In this document: positions 20,632 to 32,040 of the stretch, one piece after another | How the letters are laid out: the number at the start of each line of letters is the position of its first letter | Position numbering within the stretch: position 1 is the first letter of the stretch | Assembly (NCBI GenBank): GCA_036244855.1 | Contig: BQKZ01001850.1 | Coordinates: 17,744-81,743 of the forward strand | Direction of reading: 5' to 3' | Length of the DNA stretch: 64,000 nucleotides | Origin: Temnopleurus reevesii | Taxonomy: Eukaryota; Echinodermata; Echinoidea; Temnopleuroida; Temnopleuridae | Translations under genes and position numbers: made by a program | The notes under the pieces: generated by a model | What the model saw: only the letters and a program-made list of their open reading frames with translations | Told to the model about the DNA's origin: nothing | The model's database searches: none

Positions 20632-22510
20632 ATATATTTCATATTATTATTTCTTTCACAAATTAAAGTATCTTTCGTACGGCGTCACATGACTAACAAA
20701 CGTCACCTGACATGATAAATAGTTTGCGATCTAGATAGGTTGCATGGAGTTGGAAGCGAAGAAAATTTAGTTCACGTCTTTTCATTCTGTAGAATTTGAA
20801 GGTAGATTTCAATGAATAAAGAATGAGTGAAATATTTGTATGAATAAAACCAACTTTCATCTATGAATATATTGACGAATGGATTAATACAGGTATTTAC
20901 CTGCTATATATTCTCTTACGGGGAGTAAACAGTTTATTTCTTTCACAATTTATTCTACAATATTTTCAATGTTTTGCATAATTTGGGGTTATTATTCATT
21001 TTTTTTAGACAGCTCACCTTTTCGTCTAAGGTGAGAAAGTTCGACAGTTCAAGAACAAATTTTTAAAGGTGGTTTATGAAGAGAAAACTTAGGGAATAGG
21101 AGTAAGTCCAATGAGCTTGCACCAAGTCTGGATAAAAAAAAAAATAATGTGATTCCAGGACAGCTTTACCGTCCTCGTGCAAAGCCTCGTAACCCATTTA
21201 TTCAGAGAAAGAATAGTTTGTTTCATATTACTCGCTTGTGAGAAAATGTGGTGAATGACGGCATTTCATATTTTTCTTGTCTGTTTTTTTTCTCTTCCCC
21301 TCTTGAAAGAGAACATGGGTGAATTATGACGCTTTAAAGAAAGAAAGTTAGTATATTAAATTGTGATTTTGTACGAATTTTGTTTTACGTCCACCCTAAT
21401 AGAACAAATATGTCGAGCAATGATATCAAGCTATCTTCTCGTACTCCATCCTCACATCAAGCACTTTCATGCCTCCTACCTCAGAAGTTACCATTCAAAG
21501 ATAAATTACTCTTCCCTCTAAAAACACCACAAATAACCATAACAAAGAAGATATTTGGACCATGCTTTGAATTCAAATAATATGCGTATATTATTTGAAA
21601 TTTTTCAAAAATATGGAACGGTATTGTTCAGAAGCCGGGTATGTGTTGGATATTTAATTTAATTTTTATTTATCTGTTCATTCGCGTTACGACCTCAAAG
21701 GTGACTTCGTTGAGAAACTTGGTAACAGCGAATATGATTTCCTCTCCGCAGTCAGGGACACAAATGTCTTCGTTGTCACTTTCGAAGATGCTGGCACCGC
21801 AGTCACTCATATCTGTGACGCTGGTAAGACTGCTCGAGAGACTAAGACTGTCCTCTTCTTGGAGAAAGTCGAGAAGACTGACTGTTGTGAAGGAGGCATC
21901 GTCGCCATCAATATTTATGGAGACTTGTGAACCACCGAGCGACCAACGGTCAGATGCAGAACTGTATATGCTGGACGAATCGTCGTCGTTACCGCAGAGC
22001 TTCGATGGAAGAGGATGGTATTGAGAGAATGCAACACTTTCCTCCGAACTCCATTTTGAAGTGGAGGGGCTTAGACTTGGTTCAACCTCGGCCATGTCAG
22101 TGTTGTGAAACTGTATAATATAAAAAGAGAAACAGTGTGAAATAAGAGTTAAAATCAAAGTCGGTCGAAATTCTTAAGAAGATACTTGTGGTAAATGCAG
22201 CTAACACATTGGATAATCGGCATGAACTTTTTTTTTTAAAGAAGACTTAGATTGGAATACGTTAAAGGAAAGGGTTCCTTGGAAAAGGCAGGTATATTTG
22301 TTCTTATTTTGTTTTGCATATAAAGTAAATACGATCTGAGCAAAATTTTAAAAAGTAAAATAATAGAAAAAAGGGAGAAAACGGAGCAGAGAAAGAGAGA
22401 GAGGAGAAAGAATTGAGCAGGGGCGGGGACCATAAAAGAAATAGTAATATCATGTTTGTACTCATGACATTTAAGTTTTGATATCAAAGCAACTTGGCAG
22501 GACCTCACAA
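20632..22510 (+). repeat. Direct duplicate 2b (contig start)
   Basis: Second copy of 18752-20630. It continues into exons 2 and 1 of copy B, so this is the copy in natural context. Confidence 0.85.
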
Positions 22511-22923
22511 AGGAGAGATATAAGGTAATTGACAACCTACCATTTTGAGGTCTGCTGCGGTCAATCCACGACATCTTCTTTCTCCATAGTCATTCTCAGG
22601 AGCTGATAGTTAGAATGAAAAGAAATGAATAGATTGTTTAATTTCATCCCTTCGTTTTTGTTTTATTTCGTTTATTTATTTTTTATATAAAGTTTTAGGA
22701 TATAATTATTGGGTTTTTAAATTACCTGAAACGATTTGCGATTTTTTTTTTTAAACAGAAACTGAGAAATTTCTTTATTAAATGATTTGCAATTATCGCA
22801 ATCAAGTCTATAAGGTAAATAAAAATTATAATGGCTTAAACGACGATGATACAATAAAGTAAGAGAAAATAAAGGAAATGTTGATGTACCTGAAGAAAAG
22901 CAACACAGGTTCGCCTGAAACAT
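21670..22923 (-). CDS. Small three-exon gene of unknown family, copy B (frame-altered N-terminus)
   Basis: Exon 3 (22110-21670) and exon 2 (22602-22541) match copy A with conserved splice sites. They read PENDYGERRCRGLTAADLKM then FHNTDMAEVEPSLS to the stop. In exon 1 (donor after 22890) copy B has GTT where copy A has A (plus strand, 22909-22911), 2 nt more. The frame starting at the copy-A-type ATG (22985) then reaches a TGA in exon 2. The frame that joins correctly is a different one: it starts at ATG 22923 (MFQANLCCFSS, about 178 aa) or further upstream at 23115 (about 242 aa). So copy B has lost the basic KRVRKCFRR N-terminus, or is a pseudogene, or holds a sequence error. A substitution upstream in exon 1 is silent in the copy-A frame, favouring that frame as ancestral. 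Confidence 0.55.
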
Positions 22924-23064
22924 TTCCTCACTCTCTTTCCAAAACCAGGAAAGATTCGGCGATTGCGAGAAGTTTGACTGAACATTCTTGCAGAGATATA
23001 AAGACGGGTAGCAAATACAAGTCTTTACACCAAGGAGAATTCGTAATGAATGAGGCATATTACA

Positions 23065-23410
23065 TTGCGTTACTATAAACACGCAACATCTTTTTACTGA
23101 GAGCTTTAGAGACAAGCTTCCCCATTGGCTGAAAGTTTGTCCTTAACGCGTGCGCAATAGTATTTCCATTGTTTCGTAGTAGTGCGCCCATTCAACCATG
23201 ACAAATCTTTGTCGATTGGTCATTTCGCACACGCACCTCACTACCGAGACGTTTAGAGGCAAGCTTCCCAATTGGCTCAAAGTTTGCTGGTCACGCATGC
23301 GCACTGGCAAATCCATTGTTTCGTAGTCCCGCGCACAGTTTGTCATGACAGAGCGTTTCTAATTGGATAGTTTGTCCGCGCGTAAAGACTGAAACGTCAT
23401 AATCATTTTC
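23065..23410 (-). promoter_or_regulatory. Putative promoter of copy B: four CCAAT boxes
   Basis: Plus-strand ATTGG motifs at 23124, 23215, 23271 and 23362 lie in the same order and nearly the same spacing as in copy A (91, 56, 91 versus 91, 56, 101 bp). The CACGCATGCGCACTGG CpG-rich word (about 23291-23306) and the TGACGTTTC half site are kept, as is the TATA-like sequence near 23076. Both short frames read across this block are by-products. Confidence 0.5.
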
Positions 23411-23461
23411 ATCATTGTTATGTCTCTCTTGAGATGGTCCACCATAACGAAAGAAGACAGA

Positions 23462-23582
23462 GGCCCTATTGCATAAAAGATGCAACTTAGGATAAATTTT
23501 AATCGTACGTCTATGGCAAGTGTGTCCCAAAGAGATACGATTAATTGCAAAATTAATTGTATCTCTTTTATGTTACAGGCCA
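23462..23582. mobile_element. Foldback MITE, family 2 copy 1
   Basis: The left arm GGCCCTATTGCATAAAAGAT is mirrored by ATCTCTTTTATGTTACAGGCC. The internal word GTCTATGGCAA is shared with the copies at 37698-37831 and 38838-38985. Positions 23583-24146 show nothing recognised. Confidence 0.7.
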
Positions 23583-24146
23583 AAGATGTCACATAGGTTA
23601 TAGCACGCTCTTTGGTTCTACTCTTGTTTTGCAGGAACATTGCCGAAATGATAGAAAGATGTTGATCCGCGGCTAGCTGTTGGGATTCAATTATTTCTTT
23701 TTATTGATATTAATATATGTAGAAGTCATGAGTGATCTTTCAACTGTATGCATGGTATCAGAGTACAACAAAATGTACATTAGTATAATACGAGAACTAT
23801 TTACATATTTTTGATAGCAAAGTAAGATATTTTTTAAACAAAAGTGGCAGGTATTTAAAAAAAAGAGAGAATAATGTAAGACACAAATCGGAAAATGTTT
23901 TTTTTATATCAAGAGATGGCTACAGCTCTAGGATGTCACGGGGTTTTGTTTGTCTACCAATACGAGTACGCGTAACTAAATCTTACATTAAAGAGGTTAT
24001 ATGAAACTGTTTCGATACATTGGAAATTAATAAGTGTATCCTTGTGGTACACGTTTAGCCATAGACTTACGAGGTCCGTAGATTGGCATGCATAACAAAA
24101 TGCAGATCTATATTGTTACGAATCGCATATGATTCTTCAGATGCTT

Positions 24147-25700
24147 ATAATAATAATAATAATAATAATGGTGGCTACTTATATAGCGCACAGGTCCACC
24201 ATAAGGTGCTCATGGCGCTTTAGAAACAAGGAAAACAAAATAAACAAATAGTAAAAACATGAAGGAAATAGAAAGTAACAAACATTTTTTTTGACAGAGA
24301 GAGAGAATCTCCCGAACAACATAGAAAGCATAAAATGATTAGTCAGGTGAGAACAGATGCGATTTTAAATGGGACTTGAAGGATTTTGTTGATTCAATTT
24401 GTCTTCATTCGTAAGGTAATCGGTTCCATAGTGTTGGTCCGATTACTGAGGAGGCACGATCACCCCATCCTTGCCTTGTTCGAGGAATATCCAGTTTTAG
24501 AGTATCTGATGATGAACGGAGACTGCGTGTAGGTTGATATTTTGTGATTGGTCTTTGTAAATATTCAGGGGAAAGAGAGTAAACTGCATGGTGTACAAGA
24601 AGAATAATTTTGAAAATAATTCTCTTTGCAACACTTACTGGTAGCCAATGCAAGGAACGGAGAACTGGTGATATGGAGTCGTACTTTTTAGTGAAAGTCA
24701 GAAGACGGGCAGCAGAATTTTGTAAACGTTAGAGTTTTTGAACATCCTTTAGAGGGAGGTTACCAAACACTGAGTTAGAAAAATCCAACCGGGATGAAAT
24801 CAGAGCATGGATCAATATTTCTGCTGCACTTTTAGATAAGAACTTTCTAATAAAGCTCAGATTTCTCAATTGGTATCTTTTGTTTTGCTGCACTCGAGTA
24901 ATATGGTAGCGAAATGACATTTCTTGATAAAAAATAACCCCCAAATTGCGAGCTGTTTTGGATGGGGTGATAGCAGTGTTGCCAATGTGAATCAGACAAG
25001 ATTGAGCATTGATTTTTTCTAACATGTGTTTGGATCCCAAGAGTATGAATTCAGTCTTATCGTCATTTAACTTCAATCCATTAGAAGTCAGCCATGTCTT
25101 TAGATCTTGAAGACAATTCTCAAGTTTTGTGATAGTAGCAGACAAGGCCGGTAAGGTCGGTGGAAAAGAAACATAAAGCTGAATATCATCAGCATAATAG
25201 TGGTAGTGTAAATTATGTTTCTTGAATATCATGCTAATTGGCTGTAAATACAGAGAGAAGAGCAACGGGCCTCCGACGGAGCCCTGTGGTACACCAAACT
25301 ACAGAGTGGTTCTACTAGAGGTAGAATTATTTACCCTTACGTACTGAGATCTTTCAGAAAGATATGAAATGAACCAATCAAGGGCAGTGCCTGTGATACC
25401 AAGAGCTTTCAACCTTTGAATCATTATAGAATGATCGACAGTATCAAATGCAGAGCTCATGTCAAGCATGATAAGAGCTGTAATGTTACCACTGTCCATT
25501 TCTCGAAAAATTCTGTCTGTCAAGTTCACTAGTAGTGTTTCTACACTATGACCAGGCCTGTAGGCAGATTGTTGTGGGTCAAACAATTCATTATCTTGTA
25601 AATATGAAGTAAGTTGTCTAAAAACTACCCTTTCCAACAGCTTGATAATCGTTGTTAATATTGCAAATGTTCCACTATAATTATTATCCTTACTATTCAT
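24147..25700 (-). pseudogene. 5'-truncated, inactivated non-LTR (L2/CR1-type) retrotransposon with reverse transcriptase
   Basis: Reading on the minus strand, the RT domain starts within ERVVFRQLTSYL at about 25640 and runs through QQSAYRPGHSVETLLVNL, AFDTVDHSIMIQRLKALG and LDWFISYLSERSQYVRVN. A TAG at about 25299 interrupts it just before [18 protein letters not shown]. The catalytic YADD box ([12 protein letters not shown]) follows, then [11 protein letters not shown] and LGVIF thumb motifs. After another stop near 24729 come the end-of-ORF motifs SLHWLPV and GPTLWNRLP, down to 24405. The 3' UTR ends AAGCGCCATGAGCACC…GCGCTATATAAGTAGCCACC and an (ATT)n tail at about 24147-24170. It lacks the endonuclease and has at least two stops, so it cannot move itself. 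Its tail is shared with many short copies in the window. Confidence 0.88.
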
Positions 25701-26300
25701 TTATCTCTTCTGCATGTATGACATGAACAAAATAGGGAATATCATGGTAGGTATAATAAAGCTGCATATCCCAAAACTGTGTTCTATGACTGTAATGTAT
25801 TCGTCGGGAGAGGGGGTACGTGTCAAATGTTTACGGAAGTACCGTACCGTAACAGCTGCTGGTGGTCGGTCGGCACTGAGCTGAGCTGAGAAGTTCAACG
25901 AACGCCAGAACAATTTCTCATAATTGTGATATTTAGCCTTGTCATGCTTCATGGAGACCAACCGAACACCATTGAATTAACAGGAAACATATTGAGCACT
26001 ATAATGTTGCTAAAATTTGCTTGTTAAACCGTGAGGACACCAAATTTTTAACGCACCAGCTGCTCTAAAATATTTGCAGTCACTGACCAGTCTCTCCGGG
26101 GCGGGTCTCGGGACTACAGGGTTGGAAGTGCGCTGAGACGGAACAGGCCGCAGAACAGTCTGGAGCTCGGAAATTTAATTGCGTGAGCAGCCTAGGTAAA
26201 GAAAATGGTAAGAAAGTATTTTCTGCTTCTAATAACATTCCCTTGTTGGAAATTATGCAAAATAAGAGATTACGAGCTACCGTGCAAGTGCCATGTAAAA
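25701..26300. promoter_or_regulatory. GC-richer, CpG-containing region with a candidate first exon (plus strand)
   Basis: Composition is clearly above the local GC, with repeated GTACCGTACCG and GAGCTGAGCTGAG words. It ends in AGCAGCCTAGGTAAAGAAAATG|GTAAGA (around 26190-26210), which has the form of an initiator codon directly followed by a 5' splice donor. This could be the promoter and first exon of an unplaced plus-strand gene. No downstream exon has been linked to it. Confidence 0.3.
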
Positions 26301-26480
26301 ATTGTACCACAATCTTTCAGTGACAAATCAAAACAAGTTCAAAAGTGATTTTAATTGGTACCGGTAGTGCGGTACCGTACTGGTGAAAATTCCCTCCAAA
26401 TGCCCCTGATGTCGGTGGGAATATTCTACTTTTATTTCGGTGTCTAATGCCTGTGGTGCATGTACATATAGTGCAGTTTT

Positions 26481-26647
26481 GGGCGCTAATGCACTTTGGT
26501 ATCCAGACAAACCTTAATTTAACCCTAATTCTAAGCCTAACCCTAATCCTAACCATAACCCTAACCCTAACCCTAAATCCTAACCCTAATCCTATAACAT
26601 AAATGGTATCCTAACTTAGGCTGGATACCAAAGTTGCATTAGCGCCC
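26481..26647. mobile_element. Foldback element enclosing a telomere-like CCCTAA array
   Basis: The left arm 26481-26506 (begins GGGCGCTAATGCA, ends TTTGGTATCCAG) is mirrored by the right arm 26621-26647 (CTGGATACCAAAG…TAGCGCCC), with one extra base. The loop (26519-26605) is a degenerate CCCTAA repeat (AACCCTAATCCTAACC, CCCTAACCCTAACCC). The inverted arms show that it was carried as, or captured into, a small mobile hairpin element. Confidence 0.75.
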
Positions 26648-26772
26648 AGTTTTGAAAGTGGTAACTGAAGTTCATAACACAATTTCTGTGAGAAGTATAT
26701 TCCATTGACGAATGTTACTGATAAAAAGGGAGTATAGGAATGCATCTGTAATCACATTTTAAACAAATAATA

Positions 26773-26988
26773 ATGATTTTAAAATGCTATTTGTGTCCTC
26801 GGCTGGCAGATTGTGAGAAATTGATTGAAAATAAAAGCGAATTTGATCTTACGAACTGTGTAAACCTGTGCCTACTTTACAAAGGTTTCTTAAACGAATC
26901 TGGTGCAGAAATCATCGTCAATGTGCTGCTGCACAGAGACCGTTGCTTTGTACAGAAATGGATACAGAACACGCGGAGTAGCCCTTAA
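26773..26988 (+). CDS. Possible small ORF/exon of unknown function
   Basis: 71 codons with balanced composition and several cysteines (CYLCPRLADC, LTNCVNLCLLY, HRDRCFVQKW), ending TRSSP and a stop. It lies 560 bp downstream of the candidate first exon at about 26200. There is no clear acceptor just upstream and I recognise no family. It may be chance. Confidence 0.2.
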   Translation: MILKCYLCPRLADCEKLIENKSEFDLTNCVNLCLLYKGFLNESGAEIIVNVLLHRDRCFVQKWIQNTRSSP

Positions 26989-26999
26989 GTCCATGGTTG

Positions 27000-29129
27000 C
27001 TGTCCAGACATAAAATATATGGACCAGTTTTGGGAGAGAAAGGGCTTCAGATATTTCCTTTTTAAAGCTTCAGTAAAACCATATTGAAAGCCTCAAACGT
27101 ACATGTACTTTGGCGTCTTGTGCAATTGTGGGGTCTGTTTTTTTTTAATTCTAATTTTGACTTTGACTCTTTTCTTGGCCCCCATTTAATTTTATGGTTA
27201 AGCTTGAACCCTAGTAATTGACACTGCACGATGTACAAGGCTAGATTTAGCCTTGCGGAAAGTCTATGGAGAAGATGATGATCACAGAAAGTGATAACAA
27301 GCTTTCCAAGAATCTGCGCTAAAATTTCACTGGAAATCAGAGTGAAGCCCCAGCTTTGTCGGAGTGCGCAAAAACAGTGACTTTTTTCTGAAAATCAATA
27401 AAATAATGAACTTATGCTCTGTAAACACCTTGCCACTCAAATAGGCTATTTTTGTATCCAGTGAGTACTGTCCCAGTCGACCAATCAGATTACCGTGCAG
27501 CAATCTTCACGTCGGCATAAATGCTGCCCATTTATCGAACTCCGAGTCATGGCTCGAACAGACTACACCTCTCAAAATTAGGTTGACCGTTATGAAACAC
27601 CTCTTTTTATTTTGTCATTATTTCTCTGAATTTGCAACAGTTATCATGATTTTGGTATATATGTAAAGGAGGATGATAAATTTTTCTTGTGCTTTTGTTC
27701 ATCCAAACGAAAAATGTGAAACAAAGGGTGAAAACAAAATTTACCCCTGGTTGCAAATGATTATTTTGTGCATTTCTTGATTTTGAGTCTCATTTATTTT
27801 TACATGAGAGTGAAGAGCTATATTTTATATGGGGATATATCTTAATCGGGGTCAAGAAGACAGTTTTCCTTCCCCAAGTGCAAAATAGATGTATGAAATC
27901 AGGAGGAATTTACTGTGATTGGATAACAAGCCTCTGCACTTGGTGTTTCAACTCATCGTCTGTAACTCAGTAGATGAAAGACCAAAGCTGAATTTTATTC
28001 AGAAAAGACTCTCCAGAACTATTATGCAACAGTGCTCTGAACAATTCAAATGCCATTTCAAGCCTACTGAGAAACAGAAATTGTGCAGTTGCATTAACAG
28101 GGCCAATCTACATTAACTGTATTGCCAAATGCCTTTCCAGAGATCACTGTGCTGTAAAAAAGAATTGAGCAATCAGCGGAAGCTATCAGAAAAAGCAAGT
28201 TCAATCAAAGTTTGAAAACATTAATGCATGTGGTACTTTGGACGAATCTGCTGTCCCGCTACAAGAAATCATCTAGTAACCAACAGAAATGTATTCAAAG
28301 CATGCAAACTGTCCAAAGAATCAAGAACAACATTTTGTGAAGCCTTAATAAAGGATGCTTACAAGGTTCAAAAGTCTCAAAGACCATGAGATTTTCATAA
28401 ATATCACAAAGTCAAATCGTTGGTGGGCTAACAAATTCTTGTATTCTAGAAAATGAGAAATATTCAGGAGAGTCATAAATCATGGCTGGCTTAACACTAA
28501 AGTGGATGGTAGAAAGGACTATGTGATGTGCCACAGACACTCCGTCTTTTCAAATTGAAGCCTGAAATTTACATAGGACAAAGTGCATCACCCATTTTTA
28601 TTACAAAAAAGTGAGATACAAGGTTTTATCAGCCCACTGACGAAATTAATATTGTGGGGTAAGTTCCCCTAAGAATGAATTGAAAGCTCAATTTCAGCAA
28701 CTACAGTATGTGCATTTAAATCCAAGAATGTCATGTTGTGTTTAATAAACTACATGGTACTGTATATTTGCATAAGGATAATTTGTTTGTGGTTTGTTAC
28801 TTAAAGACATTGTCACACATTAGGATTTCATATTAAAAAAAAGATATGAAATCAAGTTGTCTGACCTAGCTAGGCTATTACGTTCAGATTGATGAAAAGA
28901 AGATCAAAGAATGCAAAAAAAGAGAGAAGAAAGGTATACAGGCACAGTCAAAATGAAAACTGAGTAAAGTGTACTACAGATGCTATATTCCTGCACAGTG
29001 TGCTTATGTAAGTCATTTTCAATTTGAGATTCAAATAACAATTAGAAAAATCAGCAACCAATAAACCATATTTTTTCAAATTCACCAAACAAGTATGATC
29101 GTTTTCAAGCTAACTACATGACAGTAAAG
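27000..29129. other. Non-coding span with decayed coding-like patches
   Basis: Between about 27880 and 28640 there are interrupted frames on the plus strand with several stops (for example around FKCHFKPTEKQKLCS and KVDGRKDYVMCHRHSV). They look like a decayed coding element but I cannot name it. Nothing else recognised. Confidence 0.3.
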
Positions 29130-29372
29130 CAGGGTGCTACAAGAAATTTTTTTCACCACTTGCCCAGTCGGGCAACCAAGTTTTCAAATCATTTGCCCGC
29201 ACGAAACTTTGTCTTGCCCAAATTTGATGGTCAATGCCAATCTGCACGTGGAGAGGAAAACTAGTATAAAACTGCTACTTGCCCTTTTGGGCAAGTGACG
29301 ATTTCATTTACTTGCCCGACTGCTTAATTTTGTTACCCCGGGCATGTGGGCAAGTGGGTGTGTAGCACCCTG
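29130..29372. mobile_element. TIR element with repeated CTTGCCC words
   Basis: The ends CAGGGTGCTACA and TGTAGCACCCTG are perfect inverted repeats, flanked on both sides by TAAAG (29125-29129 and 29373-29377), a possible target-site duplication. The interior has at least six (C)TTGCCC or GGGCAAG words. CAGGG ends suggest a hAT-like origin, though a 5-bp flank is short for that superfamily. No ORF. Confidence 0.65.
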
Positions 29373-31955
29373 TAAAGATGTAAAAAGAAAGATGCATTGT
29401 GTTACAGTACTTTTGTCAGTGTTTGTTGGAGAGTATGTAATAAAGCAAAAATATGTGCAAATAGTTCTATGATTTTGTATGAGTCATTATATCCCCTGAA
29501 TACTACATTATACATGTACTATTCAGTCCAAAAACATGTTGTGATTCGTTGAAAGAGGGAGTGCACTGCAGATCGATAAGAAATTTGCTGGTTGTTTAAT
29601 ACCATTTTTGCGCTTGTGTGCGCTATAAAGGTATGAGATTTCACAATCAAATCAGTGCCTGCACACTTTAGGACTGGCTTACATTCTGAATTGGGAAATA
29701 AATTTTAATACTTAGCATTTAATCTGAGCGTTTTGACAAATTAGTTCTACCCGATTCTTAAAACTCTTATAGGAATATTTAATATCATTTCAATGTGTTA
29801 ACCATGCTTGTACCAGATACTGTACAAGGGACCATTTATCAGTTTCACAATGTCACAGACAATGTTAGACTGCTTCATCTGCGCTGAATTTGTTATGATA
29901 TAGAGCTGGTTTGGTGTTTCTTAGAACTGAAAAGAGAGTTTGTGTGATGCCATTTTTTGTTACCTTATCATCGATCAGAGCATTCAGAACCTCTAATAAT
30001 AGTGGCTACTTGTATAGCGCACAGGTCCACCTATCGTTGCTCATGGAATAGAAAAGTTAATGAAGACAATACAAATGGAAGTGAATATACTGGACACAAA
30101 ACAGGTATTGAAATATTATTATGATGAAACAAACAAGACTCTATCAAAAAATTGTTTTTGTGTTATAGGGCTTCTGAGAGAGACTATTACACTTCTAAAC
30201 TTTCATGATAAGCCGGTCATAACATTTGCGGTGGGCTGTAGGCCTATTCAAACGTTGAGCTACAAATGTACACCCTTACTCTGCTGTGTAAAATAAGAAC
30301 ATGTTGCCTATTTTGGTGGTTAGAGCTACAGCAGTCTAAAATTGATGATTGGTAATTGTTTGCTCATTTTTGTACACATATACATGTGTACATTAAAGGA
30401 CTGTGACAAAATGAAGCCAATTGTAGTAGTTTCACTTTTCCCAAATTATGATGCAGAGTACAAAAAAGTAATTTCATATGTTTTTTGGTCAACTGGGTCT
30501 GGGACAGTGCCTATTAGATGAAGATTTTAGTGAATGAAACATAAGAATTTGAGTAACCAAAGGGAACAAAATTGGTATATTTTTACTTCTGTAAAAGTAT
30601 TGAATTTAGAATAATAACAACTCTATATTGTTTGTCATTTGTTATTGCAGTAATAGGATATGTGCAGTTGAGAAATTGTTGATTGTGAAAGAAAACCCAA
30701 TATTGTTTAATTTCATCATTTTTATTCATGTAGATCTATTGTTGAAAAATACAAAATGGCCTGTTAAATAACTTGATCAAGATCTGTTATACAATGTTTT
30801 AGCCTGACACCCAAGAATATAGTGTATCTGATGGGGTAAACGCGAATATGAGTGCTGCCTTAGCTAGCAGTGTAAGTTGAGAAGTCGGATCACCCAATTA
30901 AATTCAGCATTTCATCCTCTACTTCCCAGGGGAATTTAGATAGATATTTACCTTCGTCTTCGGTGACTACATTATTGCCTTGGCGAGACGGGATTAATAT
31001 CGGAGCTAACCAAGTATGACGTGCACTGGAAAGGTTGATGGAGAGAGAGAGAGCGAGATAGAGAGATAAGCCTGGAGGAGCCGAGGCAGGAGAAGTCTGT
31101 CGTAGCCAGGGATTTTGAGCAAATCACCAGAATATTCATAATATGAGGAATGGAGATTTGAAGAATGTAATGGTTGAGCTGCTTGCAGGGTGTTTTGCAA
31201 CATAACATTGTGTTCAAATTGTTCAGTGGAAGTGTCATGCATTAAGAGAGGATCTGTAGACATGAAATACGTCTATAGATTTGTTTCTTTTTTTGAAAAA
31301 TGTTTTGAAAAATTAAGACTCCAAAGATTTATTTCTGCCAGTATTTGAAAGAAAAATGAGGGGAAATTTATGAACTTTACTTTTTTCTGGAACTGATATA
31401 AATGTTGTTTGTATTCTTTCAACATCTTTCTCTTTCAAATATCCATGACCTTCTTGGAGAATGGTGCTTGCCCTGAAGGGGCTTCCCTGTCTGAAGAAAA
31501 CAAAATGATAATAATAATAATAATTATAGCAGAAATAATAATTATTATTGTGTACTGACAATTAGCACAGAAAAGCAGGTATATTTAGAACAAATCATTT
31601 TTTTAATATATCTTTGCCCATATATAGGGTCATATGAGATAAAAGAAAAAAGAAAGAGAAAAAAAATATATATTGTTTCTCTGTATTAGGTGAGCTAATA
31701 ATGAATTGCATTTGAAGATTTTAAATTACAGTGTAGTTCTAATTTTGAGGTAATGAGGAAATGAATTGATTCCAAACTTAAGGATATAAAGTAAAAACAA
31801 CAACCCACAATATAAAGATAATGAACACTACATGAGTCAAAACAATATACAGGTAGTTTGAGGTAGTTGAATATGTTTACATGAAGATTGATGTAAGTGT
31901 AAGGGCAAATAAACACAGTATGGACATTAGGAAGGTGCAAATCAAAATGCTGGAT
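29373..31955. other. Intergenic span, no gene seen
   Basis: Contains a truncated LINE tail at 29991-30050, a GA-rich tract near 31040-31070 and small ORFs without recognisable features. Confidence 0.5.
29991..30060 (-). mobile_element. Truncated LINE/SINE 3' tail
   Basis: AATAATAGTGGCTACTTGTATAGCGCACAGGTCCACC matches, in two adjoining blocks, the 3' end of the element at 24147-25700 (GTGGCTACTTATATAGCGC and ACAGGTCCACC). Confidence 0.7.
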
Positions 31956-32040
31956 TTAATAATAACAATAATAATATTCAGTTCTTTTATAGCGCATACC
32001 ACATAGCCATAGCATGTCCCTATATGCACTTATGGATTTA
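31956..32040 (-). mobile_element. Truncated LINE/SINE 3' tail
   Basis: An (ATT)n tract followed by TTTTATAGCGCATACC, the same tail type. Upstream on the minus strand (32060-32340) is a 63-codon frame of gene-like composition that may be element body or an unrelated exon; it has no recognisable domain. Confidence 0.45.

Noticed and set aside
26519..26605. CCCTAA tract as a chromosome end
   Set aside because: Degenerate, short, and enclosed by inverted arms with ordinary sequence on both sides, so it is interstitial.
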